A stretch of 64,000 nucleotides of DNA from Sphingomonas folli. Its GTDB lineage: Bacteria > Pseudomonadota > Alphaproteobacteria > Sphingomonadales > Sphingomonadaceae. Under the pieces are notes generated by a model that saw only the letters and a list, made by a program, of their open reading frames with translations, had not been told where the DNA came from and did not search any database. Where the stretch lies: the NCBI RefSeq assembly GCF_019429525.1, contig NZ_JAHXZL010000001.1, positions 434,001 through 498,000 of the forward strand, read 5' to 3'. Below are positions 40,555 to 54,275 of this stretch, piece by piece. The stretch's first letter is position 1. Each line of letters opens with the position of its first letter. Position numbers and translations under genes: made by a program.

Positions 40555-40873
40555 TCCTGCCTCCACACTCGCGCGGCGCGCCTCGGCCGCGCGCTGCGAG
40601 CTAGCAGATCGACGTAAAGGTGCGGTTTACGCGGGCCGGCGAACCGCCGCCGCGACCACCTCGTCGAGGCGCAGGTTGACCCAGATCGGCCAGCAACCGA
40701 GCGCGAACCGACCTGTTCCGCCGTCGCCGGTCAGCGGCGTCGCGGCCACGCCGGTCTGGCCCTCGCTCGCGCCCGCTAGAGCGACTCAGCGACCGAGGGC
40801 CGATCCCGTCGCGACGATCCGTCGATCGCCGCGACGGACCCGGATCAGGAGGTCGCACCGACGCAGGGCGTGC
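40555..40873. other. Gap between rpoD and the unknown gene at 39895
   Basis: 319 bases. Apart from the possible small gene at 40627-40749, nothing clear is seen: no tRNA, no strong terminator and no repeat. Confidence 0.5.
40627..40749 (-). CDS. Possible 40-residue small protein
   Basis: GTG to TAA, 40 codons, outside any annotated gene. The third codon positions are nearly all G or C, as in real genes here. The product has a hydrophobic aromatic core (RFALGCWPIWVNLRLDEVV) and a basic end. A GAGGG lies about 10 bases upstream of the GTG. An in-frame TGA bounds it at the 5' side. It could also be a chance frame in GC-rich DNA. Confidence 0.33.
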   Translation of the reverse strand: MAATPLTGDGGTGRFALGCWPIWVNLRLDEVVAAAVRRPA

Positions 40874-42909
<2,036 letters not shown>

Positions 42910-42910
<1 letters not shown>

Positions 42911-44805
42911 CAATCGTCCTCAAGTCCAAGCGCGCGGGCGTCTTCGTTTGCCTGCACCAGATTTGCAAGTCGCTCATCCAGCGCGCGTTGTTCGTTCACC
43001 AACGCTACCTGCCGTTCGAACGCCTCGGCGGTGAAGCGCGCCTTCATCGCGGAAGTTGCTTCCGCCAGCGCAGCATCGACCTCGGGCCGGGCGACCAGGA
43101 TCGCGATCGCCTCGTCGAGGTCGTCGCGCGCCTGCTTCTCGTCGGCGCCGGCGCGCGTGAACGAATAGGGCATCGTATCGGCTCTCAAGAGGTCGTGCGC
43201 GACCGTATCGAAACCGGATCGCGCCAATATGGTGACGAGCCGCCCGCTATCAAGCGGATCGCCGCGACGATCCTCCAGCGCGACGTCGACCACCGCCTCG
43301 AACAGCCGGCCGAGCGCGCCCTCGGCGAGGCGGAGGCCGCCCAGCACCTCCATGTGGCGCGCGATCTCGGCGGGGTGGCGGATCAGCCCGGCGAGTACCG
43401 CCTTGGCGAGCACGCGATCGATCCCGCCCGCGGCGCCGACGCGCTTGGCGTCCTCGGTGACGGGCGCGGGCGGGGGCGTCCACTTCTGCCCGGGGCGACG
43501 CTGCGCCATCGGGTAGAACGGCGTGCGCTGCTGGAACGGCTGGCGGGTGCGCGCGAACTGCTCGTCGAAGCGGTGGCGGAACTCGGCCTGATACTCGGTG
43601 CGGACGCTCGGGTCGGTGATCGACTGAACGAGGTCGCCCAGGCGGCGCTTGAAGCCGGCGCGCTGCTCGGGTGTGGTGAGCGGCTCGACGGCGAGCTCGT
43701 GCTGCCACAGTCGGTCGACCAGCGGCTGCGCGCTACGTACCAGCGGCTCGAACGCGCCCGGCCCCTGCGCGCGCATCAGGTCGTCCGGATCCTGTCCCTC
43801 GGGCAGGGTGACGAAGGCGAGGCTGCGCCCCGGCGCGAGCAGGGGCAGCGCGCGCTGCGCCGCGCGGATCGCCGCTTTCTGCCCGGCCGCGTCGCCGTCG
43901 AGGCAGACATAGGGCACGTCGACCACGCGCCACAGCCGCTCGAGCTGCGCCTCGGTCAGCGCGGTGCCGAGCGGCGCGACCGCCTCGCCGATGCCGTGCT
44001 GCGCCAGCGCGACCGCGTCCATATAGCCCTCGACCACGAACAGCCGCTCGGCCTTGCGCGCGGCCGCGGCGGCGCGGTCGAGATTGTAGAGCGTGCGGCC
44101 CTTGTCGAAGAGCGGGGTGTCGGGCGAGTTGAGATATTTCGGCTCGCCCTCACCGATGATGCGGCCGCCGAAGGCGATGACCCGCCCGCGCGGGTCGCGG
44201 ATCGGGATCATCAGCCGGCCGCGGAAGCGGTCATAGGGTTCCTTGCCCTCGACCTGGATCAGCAGCCCCGCCTCGATCAGCATGGCGTCGCCGAAATCCT
44301 TGAGCGCCGCGCGCAGCCGGGTGCGGGAATCGGGCGCGTAGCCGAAGCCGAACGTGCGCTGCGTCGCCGCACTCACCCCGCGCCTGTCGAGCAGCGCGCG
44401 CGCGGCGGCGCCGTCGCTGCCGCCGAGCTGCTGGGTGAAGAAGTCCGCGGCGGCCTGCATCACGTCGTGGAGCGACCTCGCGCGCTCGGCACGCTCGGCC
44501 GAGTGGCGGTCCTGCTCGGGCATCTCCATCCCTGCCGCGGCGGCGAGTTCCTTGACCGCGTCGATGAAGGGCAGGCCTTGGTGATCGGTCAGCCAGCGGA
44601 TCGCGTCGCCGTGCGCCGAGCAGCCGAAACAGTGATAGAAGCCCTTGTCGTCGTTGACGTAGAAGCTGGGCGTCTTCTCGTTGTGGAAGGGGCAGCAGCC
44701 CTTCATCTCGCGCCCGGCGCGGGTCAGCTTCACCGTCCGGCCGACCAGCGCGGTGAGCGAGGTGCGCGCGCGCAGCTCGTCGAGGAAGGCGGGGGTGAGA
44801 CTCAC
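42910..44805 (-). CDS. dnaG: DNA primase DnaG
   Basis: 631 aa. Makes RNA primers for replication. CHC2 zinc finger with Cys38, His41, Cys59 and Cys62; RNA polymerase domain with [52 protein letters not shown] and [13 protein letters not shown]-terminal helicase-binding region. GTG 44805 begins the conserved [16 protein letters not shown]; an extended frame to 44973 runs into repeat DNA and is rejected. A TATAAT lies six bases upstream of the GTG, suggesting a leaderless message. Confidence 0.97.
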
Positions 44806-44811
44806 CAGCGC

Positions 44812-44817
44812 ATTATA
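44812..44817 (-). promoter_or_regulatory. Perfect TATAAT -10 directly before dnaG
   Basis: On the minus strand TATAAT occupies 44817-44812, then six bases, then the GTG start codon at 44805. Transcription would begin at or next to the start codon. No good -35 is seen at normal spacing. An AAGGGG lies 12 or more bases from the GTG, too far for a usual ribosome site. Confidence 0.45.
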
Positions 44818-44911
44818 CCCCTTATGCCGCGGGATCGCGCGGGGGGCAATGTGTCGCGGTGGGACGGGGTGTTCTGGCCCACCTGGGCCGTGGATCCTGC
44901 ATCCCCCTCTG

Positions 44912-44942
44912 CCGTCATCCCGGACATGGTCCGGGATGACGG
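44912..44942. repeat. 31-bp REP-like palindrome
   Basis: CCGTCATCCCGGAC (44912-44925) and GTCCGGGATGACGG (44929-44942), perfect 14-bp arms around ATG, between dnaG and yqeY. It shares its CCGTCATCC ends with the ~98-bp elements at 31756 and 59667. Confidence 0.8.
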
Positions 44943-45038
44943 TAGTGTGTCGGGCGGGGCAGGGGGAAAGCACTCGCGGCGCCTCGGCGCCTCCGCGTGA
45001 AGCCTCACCCCGCCCGCGGCCTCACGCCATCCGCGATT

Positions 45039-45494
45039 TCACCCCGCCAGCGCCGCCTTCACCAGCGCGCTCGCCTTGCTCATGTCGAGCGTGGCGGCGT
45101 GGCGCGCCTTCAGCTCGGCCATCACACGGCCCATGTCCTTCATGCCCGACGCGCCCAGCTCGCCCTTGATCGAGTCGATCGCGGCGCGGGTCTCGTCCTC
45201 GCTCATCTGCTGCGGCAGGAAACGCTCGATCACCGCCACCTCGGCCTGCTCCGCCGCGGCCAGCTCAGGGCGGCCGCCCTGCTCGTACATCGCGATCGAC
45301 TCGCGGCGCTGCTTCACCATCTTCTGCAGCACCTCGACCACGACCGCGTCGTCGTCCGCCGGCGCCGGGCCGGTGCGCAGCTCGATGTCGCGATTCTTCA
45401 CCGCCGCCTGGATCAGCCCGATGGTGGCGCGCGCCTCCCTGTCGCCCGCCTTCATCGCCGCGATCTGCGCGGCCTTGATGTCGTCCCGAATCAT
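45039..45494 (-). CDS. yqeY: GatB/YqeY-domain protein
   Basis: 151 aa. A stand-alone YqeY domain, as found at the C-terminus of the GatB amidotransferase subunit; thought to bind tRNA. Starts MIRDDIKAAQIAAMKAGD, includes IGLIQAAVKNRDIELR, MVKQRRESIAMYEQGGR and MGRVMAELKARHAATLDMSKAS. Ends 235 bases from dnaG, divergent from carA. Confidence 0.92.
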   Translation of the reverse strand: MIRDDIKAAQIAAMKAGDREARATIGLIQAAVKNRDIELRTGPAPADDDAVVVEVLQKMVKQRRESIAMYEQGGRPELAAAEQAEVAVIERFLPQQMSEDETRAAIDSIKGELGASGMKDMGRVMAELKARHAATLDMSKASALVKAALAG

Positions 45495-45512
45495 ACCCGT
45501 GTCCTTAACCGA

Positions 45513-45541
45513 TTGACGCGTCCGGCGCGCGTCTCTAGCGG
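45513..45541 (+). promoter_or_regulatory. Candidate carA promoter
   Basis: TTGACG (45513-45518), 17 bases, TAGCGG (45536-45541) in the 95-base gap between yqeY and carA. The -35 is good, the -10 weak. Confidence 0.3.
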
Positions 45542-45589
45542 GCGGGGCTTAGCGACATTGCCGACCCACACAAGGAGTGCCCGCCTGCC

Positions 45590-46762
45590 ATGGCCGACGC
45601 CACGTTTCCGCACGCGCCCAGACCGGATGGAGCGACGGGCGTCCTCGTCCTCGCCAGCGGCGAGGTGGCGTGGGGCCGCGGCTTCGGCGCGACCGGGCAG
45701 GCGGTGGGCGAGGTGTGCTTCCACACCGCCATGACGGGCTACCAGGAGATCATGACCGACCCGAGCTTCGCCGGTCAGATCATCACCTTCACCTTCCCGC
45801 ACATCGGCAACGTCGGCGCCAACCCCGACGACGTCGAGGCCGACAACCCGCACGCGCTCGGCATGATCGTGCGCGAGGATCCGACCGCGCCCAGCAACTT
45901 CCGCGCGATGGAGCATCTGTCGGGCTGGATGGCGCGGCACGCGCGGATCGGGCTCGCCGGGATCGACACGCGCGCGCTGACGCGGCGCATCCGCGGCGGC
46001 GGGGCGCCGACCGGCGTGGTGGCGCACGCGCCCGACGGCGCGTTCGATCTCGACCTGCTGCTCCAGCTGGCGCGCGGCTGGCCCGGGCTGGAGGGGATGG
46101 ACCTCGCCAAGGACGTGACGCGCGAGACCCATGGCAGCTGGGAGGGCGGCATCTGGCGGCTCGGCTTCGGCTATGAGGGCGCGGGCGAGGGCGCGCGGCC
46201 GCACGTGGTCGCGGTGGATTACGGAAGCAAGTTCAACATCTTCCGCAATCTCGTTCAGGCGGGGGCAAAGGTGTCGGTGGTGCCGGCGACCGCGACCTAC
46301 GACGAGATCATGGCGCTCGCGCCCGACGGCATCTTCCTCTCCAACGGCCCCGGCGACCCCGCCGCGACCGGCGCGTACGCCGTCCCGGTGATCCGCCAGC
46401 TGCTCGACACGGGCAAGCCGCTGTTCGGCATCTGCCTCGGCCATCAATTGCTCGCACTAGCGGTGGGGGCGCGGACGACCAAGATGTTCCAGGGCCACCG
46501 CGGCGCCAACCACCCGGTGAAGCGGCTCAGCGACGGCGCGGTCGAGATCACCAGCATGAACCACGGTTTCGCGGTCGAGCGCGAGACACTGCCCGCCAAC
46601 GCGCGCGAGACTCACGTGTCGCTGTTCGACGGCAGCAACGCCGGGCTCGAACTCACCGACCGGCCCGCGTTCAGCGTGCAATATCACCCTGAGGCGAGCC
46701 CGGGGCCGCAGGACAGTTTGTACCTGTTCGAGCGGTTCGTGGGGCCGCTGCGCGCGGGCTGA
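45590..46762 (+). CDS. carA: Carbamoyl-phosphate synthase small subunit
   Basis: 390 aa. Glutaminase subunit that feeds ammonia to CarB for arginine and pyrimidine synthesis. N-terminal domain begins VLVLASGEVAWGRGFGATG; class-I amidotransferase domain has the nucleophile in LFGICLGHQLLAL and the His/Glu pair in VQYHPEASPGP. ATG follows AAGGAG. carB starts 80 bases downstream on the same strand. Confidence 0.98.
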   Translation: MADATFPHAPRPDGATGVLVLASGEVAWGRGFGATGQAVGEVCFHTAMTGYQEIMTDPSFAGQIITFTFPHIGNVGANPDDVEADNPHALGMIVREDPTAPSNFRAMEHLSGWMARHARIGLAGIDTRALTRRIRGGGAPTGVVAHAPDGAFDLDLLLQLARGWPGLEGMDLAKDVTRETHGSWEGGIWRLGFGYEGAGEGARPHVVAVDYGSKFNIFRNLVQAGAKVSVVPATATYDEIMALAPDGIFLSNGPGDPAATGAYAVPVIRQLLDTGKPLFGICLGHQLLALAVGARTTKMFQGHRGANHPVKRLSDGAVEITSMNHGFAVERETLPANARETHVSLFDGSNAGLELTDRPAFSVQYHPEASPGPQDSLYLFERFVGPLRAG

Positions 46763-46842
46763 CGCCGCGCCGCGACGACATAGCGGGCGAGCGGCGGTAC
46801 CCTTGCCCGAAACAAAGAAGCCTTGAAGGCAGGACCTGACGC

Positions 46843-50187
<3,345 letters not shown>

Positions 50188-50262
50188 TCCCCAGACAATC
50201 CGGATGGTGCGGGCGGTCGCGACGACGCGACCGCTCGGGGGGTGTTATTCGAAGGATGGACG

Positions 50263-50739
50263 ATGGCGACGGTCGAGAAGATGCCGATGCTGCAGGAGGG
50301 CTATGAGAAGCTGAACGCTGATCTCAAGCGCCTCAAGACCGAGCGGCCGCAGATCGTCGACGCGATCGAGGAAGCCCGCGCGCACGGCGACCTGTCGGAG
50401 AACGCCGAATATCATGCCGCCAAGGAGCGTCAGGGCCAGATCGAGGCGTCGATCGCCGACATCGAGGACAAGCTCAGCCGCGCGCAGATCATCGACCCGC
50501 GCGACCTGTCGGGCGACAAGATCGTCTTCGGCGCGACGGTCACGTTGCTCGACGAGGACGACAAGCCGGTGCGCTATCAGATCGTCGGGCAGACCGAGGC
50601 CGACGCGAAGACCGGGCGGATCAGCTATAACTCGCCGCTCGGCCGCGCGCTGATCGGGCGCAGCGTCGACGACGAGGTCGAGGTCGCGGTGCCCGCGGGC
50701 GACCGCTATTATGTGGTGTCGAAGGTCGAGTTCATCTGA
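50263..50739 (+). CDS. greA: Transcription elongation factor GreA
   Basis: 158 aa, normal length. Rescues stalled RNA polymerase by stimulating cleavage of the nascent transcript. Coiled-coil N-terminal domain with the acidic tip motif [15 protein letters not shown], then the C-terminal FKBP-like domain ([27 protein letters not shown]). ATG 50263 follows AAGGA. The carB-greA order is common in alphaproteobacteria. Confidence 0.97.
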   Translation: MATVEKMPMLQEGYEKLNADLKRLKTERPQIVDAIEEARAHGDLSENAEYHAAKERQGQIEASIADIEDKLSRAQIIDPRDLSGDKIVFGATVTLLDEDDKPVRYQIVGQTEADAKTGRISYNSPLGRALIGRSVDDEVEVAVPAGDRYYVVSKVEFI

Positions 50740-50798
50740 GGCGTGCGCCAGTCGCGGGATGATGTCGGGCGGAGGTTCGGCATCGCCCTTCACGGCGG

Positions 50799-50835
50799 TC
50801 AGCCCGGCGAAGGACGGGGCCCGGTGGGAAGGCCG
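50799..50835. repeat. Degenerate CCCCGGCG-type hairpin copy
   Basis: CAGCCCGGCGAAGGACGGGG followed by CCCGGTGGGAAGGCC resembles the hairpin and right flank at 27701-27733, with broken pairing. It sits in the 190-base gap between convergent greA and rsmA; nothing else is seen there. Confidence 0.5.
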
Positions 50836-50929
50836 CGGCAAGGCGCGGTAGCATCTCCAGGGTGAGCCCGGCCTTCGACCGGGTACGTATCCTCTGGTCC
50901 GGGCCGCTACCTGATACGCGCCGAGCCGC

Positions 50930-51775
50930 TCAGGCGCGCTCGCCGTCGAGCCGCCGCGCCACCGCGACGAACTCCGCGACGCTGACCGTCTCCGCGCGCC
51001 GCGTCGGGTCGATCCCCTCCGCCTCCGCCGCGGCGATCGCGCCGGGCACGCCGCGCAGGCTCTGTCGCAGCATCTTGCGCCGCTGGCCGAACGCCGCCGC
51101 GGTCAACCGCTCCAGCGTCTCCAACCGCACGCCACCCGGTGCATCCTCCGGCACGACATGCACCACCGCCGACATCACCTTCGGCGGGGGGGTGAAGGCC
51201 GAGCGGTGCACCGGCATCGCGATGCGCGCGCTCGCGCGCCACTGCGCCAGCACCGCGAGCCGGCCATAGGCCTCGCCGCCGACCGGCGCCACGATCCGCT
51301 CCGCCACCTCGCGCTGGAACATCAGCGTCAGCGACTGCCACCACGGTCGCCACGCGGCCGAGAGCCAGCCGACCAGCAGCGCGGTACCGACATTATAGGG
51401 CAGGTTCGAGACGATGTGCGGCGCGGTCGCGAACAGCGCGCGCGCGTCGATCGCGGTGGCGTCGCCCTCGATGACCGTCAGCTGCCCGGGGTAAGCGTCG
51501 GCCAGCTCGGCGAGCGCGGGGATGCAGCGGCGGTCGCGCTCGATCGCGGTGACCCGCGCACCCGCGGCGAGCAGCGCGCGCGTCAGCCCGCCCGGGCCCG
51601 GCCCGACCTCGAGCACCTCGGCGCCGGCGAGGTCACCCGGCACGCGCGCGATCCGCGCGAGCAGCTGCGAGTCGAAGAGGAAGTTCTGCCCCAGCGCCTT
51701 GGACGCGTTGAGACCGTAGCGCGCGATGACGTCGCGCAGCGGCGGCAGCGCCACCGGCGCGGGCGGCGCGCTCAC
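50930..51775 (-). CDS. rsmA: 16S rRNA (adenine1518/1519-N6)-dimethyltransferase RsmA (KsgA)
   Basis: 281 aa. Dimethylates two adenines in helix 45 of 16S rRNA. N-terminal [12 protein letters not shown] motif [16 protein letters not shown], catalytic NLPYNV and the conserved [12 protein letters not shown] are all present. GTG start overlaps the pdxA stop (GTGA). Part of the lptD-surA-pdxA-rsmA gene order seen across proteobacteria. Confidence 0.97.
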   Translation of the reverse strand: MSAPPAPVALPPLRDVIARYGLNASKALGQNFLFDSQLLARIARVPGDLAGAEVLEVGPGPGGLTRALLAAGARVTAIERDRRCIPALAELADAYPGQLTVIEGDATAIDARALFATAPHIVSNLPYNVGTALLVGWLSAAWRPWWQSLTLMFQREVAERIVAPVGGEAYGRLAVLAQWRASARIAMPVHRSAFTPPPKVMSAVVHVVPEDAPGGVRLETLERLTAAAFGQRRKMLRQSLRGVPGAIAAAEAEGIDPTRRAETVSVAEFVAVARRLDGERA

Positions 51776-52773
51776 GCCGGCTGGGCGCAGCGCGCGCGCT
51801 GGCGCGCCGCGGCATCGGCCATCGCGATCGCCGCGATCGTCGCGCCGGGGTGCGCCACGCCCTTGCCGGCGATGCCGAAGGCGGTGCCATGGTCGGGCGA
51901 GGTGCGCACGATCGGCAGCCCCAGCGTGATGTTGACGCCGTCGTCGAAGTGGAGCGTCTTGAGCGGCACGAGCGCCTGGTCGTGGTAGCAGCACAGCGCC
52001 GCATCATACTGCGCGCGCGCGCGGGCGTGGAACATCGTGTCCGCGGGGAAGGGGCCGCGCGCGTCGATGCCCTCGTCGACGAGCTGCTCGATCGCGGGGC
52101 GGATCACGTCGATCTCCTCGCGCCCCATCGTGCCGTCCTCGCCGGCGTGGGGGTTGAAGCCGGCGAAGGCGAGCCGCGGCGCCGCGATGCCGAAGTTGCG
52201 CGTCAGCCCGCGCGCCGTCACGCGCGCCTTGGCGACGATCAGCTCGACGCTGAGCAGCCCGGACACCGAGGCGAGCGCGACATGGGTGGTGATCGGCACC
52301 ACCCGCAGCCCCGGCCCGGCGAGCATCATCACCGCGTTGTCGCGCGCGATCCCGCAGCGCTCGGCGACGAACTCGGTCTGTCCCGGATGCGTGAAGCCGA
52401 CGCCGTAGAGCTGCGACTTGGAGACCGGCCCGGTGACCAGCGCGCGCCCCGCGCCCGAGCGCACGAGCCCGGCGGCGAGCTCCAGCGCGTGGAGCGCGCA
52501 GCGCGCGCCGTCGGCGTCGGGCTGGCCCGGCACGATCTCGCCCGCGTCCTGCACGGTGAGCACCGGCAGCGCCTCGGCGAAGACGCGGTCCACGGCGGCG
52601 AGGTCGCTCACCGGCGCGATCGGCCCGTCCCACACGCGCGCCACGGCGCGCACGTCGCCGACCGCGACGAAAGGGGGCAGGCCGTGCGAGTCGCGTGCCG
52701 CCCACGCCTTGGCGATCGTCTCGGGCCCGATCCCGGCGGGATCGCCCATCGCGATGACGATCGGCGCGGTCAC
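51772..52773 (-). CDS. pdxA: 4-hydroxythreonine-4-phosphate dehydrogenase
   Basis: 333 aa. NAD-dependent step of pyridoxal-phosphate synthesis. Motifs: [66 protein letters not shown] and [10 protein letters not shown] (metal-binding His residues), and [19 protein letters not shown] start at 52773, four bases after surA. Confidence 0.97.
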   Translation of the reverse strand: MTAPIVIAMGDPAGIGPETIAKAWAARDSHGLPPFVAVGDVRAVARVWDGPIAPVSDLAAVDRVFAEALPVLTVQDAGEIVPGQPDADGARCALHALELAAGLVRSGAGRALVTGPVSKSQLYGVGFTHPGQTEFVAERCGIARDNAVMMLAGPGLRVVPITTHVALASVSGLLSVELIVAKARVTARGLTRNFGIAAPRLAFAGFNPHAGEDGTMGREEIDVIRPAIEQLVDEGIDARGPFPADTMFHARARAQYDAALCCYHDQALVPLKTLHFDDGVNITLGLPIVRTSPDHGTAFGIAGKGVAHPGATIAAIAMADAAARQRARCAQPA

Positions 52774-52777
52774 GGCC

Positions 52778-54163
52778 TCAGCGATACTCGATCACCGCGT
52801 CGCGGCGCAGGTCGCGCAGCGCCTGCTGCGCGCGCAGGTTGACGCGCTGCTGCTCGAGCTGGTTCTGCACCTGCTGCGCGCCCGGCAGCTGGCCACCCTG
52901 CGCCTCGTCGCGGCCGCACAGCACCAGCGTGCGCACGCCCTCGGTCGGCGAGCCGAACGGCGGGGTGGCCTGGCCGACCTGGAGGTTGACCATGATGCTC
53001 TGCAGCTGCGGCGGCAGGTCGCGGATGCGGATCGCGTCGTTGTTGACCACCTCGGCGTTGAGCGTCGCGGCGACCTTGTCGACCGAGCCGCAGCCCTGCA
53101 GCTTCTGGATCGCCTCGGCGAAGGCCGAGGTGCGCGCGGTGGCCTGCACCTGGGTCGTGCCGGTCGGGAATTTGATCGTCAGCTGCTTCAGGCTGAGCCG
53201 CGAGTCGCGCGGGTCGGCGGCGCCGACGCGGCGCTTGTCGACGAGGTACAGGATCGAGAAGCCGCCCGGCGTCGCGACCGGGCCGGCGACCTGGCCGACC
53301 TGCATCGTCGTCGCCGCCTGGGCCAGCGCGTCGGGCAGCTGCGCGGCGCGCACCCAGCCGAGGTCACCGCCGACGCCGCGGGTCGAGGCCTCGGAGAAGT
53401 TGCGCGCGAAATAGGCGAACGGCGCCTTGCCCTGACCGATCTGGGCGATCAGCTGGCGGGCGTTGGTGAACACCTGCTCCTGTCGGTCGGGCGTGGCGGC
53501 GAGATAGATCTCGTTGAGGTGGAACTCCTCGGTGCCCTTGGCCGCCTCGAGCCGGTCGAGGATCGCCTTCACCTCCTCGTCGCCGACGTTGACGAAGGGC
53601 TCGACTCGCTTGCTGAGATAGCGGCTCCACGCCAACTCGCCCTCGATCTGGCGGCGGATCGAGCGGTCGGACGAGCCGTTCTCGCGCAGGAAGGCGGCGA
53701 ACTGCTCGGGCGTCTTGCCGAAGTTGCGCGCGACGCGGGCGAAGCTCTGGTCGATCTGGTCCTTGGTGATCGTCACCTCGGCGGTCTTGGCCTGCTGGAT
53801 CTCCAGCGTCTCGTCGATCAGCTGGCGCAGCACCTGGAGCTGGAGCCGGTCGCGCTCCTGGTCGGAGAGCTTGACGTTGTTGGCCGCGGCGATCAGCGCG
53901 ACGCGCTGGTCGACGTCGGTGCGCGTGATCACCGCCTCGTTGACGATCGCGGTCGCCTTGCGCACGTTGGGGTCAAGGTTGCCGAACACCTGGAGGTTGG
54001 CGGGCAGGCCGAGGCCGGTCGGGTCGAGCCCGGGCGCCTCCTGCCCGGCGTCGGCGCCGTCCTGCTCCGCCGCGGTCTGCGCGATCGCCACGCCGGCCGT
54101 CCCCACCATCAGCAGCGCCGCCAGCAACCGGCGGGTCAGCGCCGCGCCCCTCGTCTTGGTCAT
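52778..54163 (-). CDS. surA: Periplasmic chaperone/peptidyl-prolyl isomerase SurA
   Basis: 461 aa. Helps outer-membrane proteins such as LptD to fold. Signal peptide (RRLLAALLMVGTAGVAIAQ), a SurA N-terminal helical domain (VNEAVITRTDVDQRVALI ... LRQLIDETLEIQQAK) and two parvulin-like regions, the first clear (FARNFSEASTRGVGGDLGWV). The start is placed at ATG 54163, the first Met before the signal peptide; no strong ribosome site is visible. Lies 112 bases downstream of lptD. Confidence 0.93.
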   Translation of the reverse strand: MTKTRGAALTRRLLAALLMVGTAGVAIAQTAAEQDGADAGQEAPGLDPTGLGLPANLQVFGNLDPNVRKATAIVNEAVITRTDVDQRVALIAAANNVKLSDQERDRLQLQVLRQLIDETLEIQQAKTAEVTITKDQIDQSFARVARNFGKTPEQFAAFLRENGSSDRSIRRQIEGELAWSRYLSKRVEPFVNVGDEEVKAILDRLEAAKGTEEFHLNEIYLAATPDRQEQVFTNARQLIAQIGQGKAPFAYFARNFSEASTRGVGGDLGWVRAAQLPDALAQAATTMQVGQVAGPVATPGGFSILYLVDKRRVGAADPRDSRLSLKQLTIKFPTGTTQVQATARTSAFAEAIQKLQGCGSVDKVAATLNAEVVNNDAIRIRDLPPQLQSIMVNLQVGQATPPFGSPTEGVRTLVLCGRDEAQGGQLPGAQQVQNQLEQQRVNLRAQQALRDLRRDAVIEYR

Positions 54164-54275
54164 CACGTGTGTCTCGAAATCCCTATCGCGTCGCCGCACG
54201 TCGATCGCTTCCACCACGGCTCCCGGACATAGGCCGCCAGCGGCCGTTCCTGCCCGGAGCGAACTGAACAGGGGC

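Noticed and set aside
44806-44973. N-terminal extension of dnaG to 44973
   Set aside because: It runs through the REP-like palindrome and has no primase similarity.
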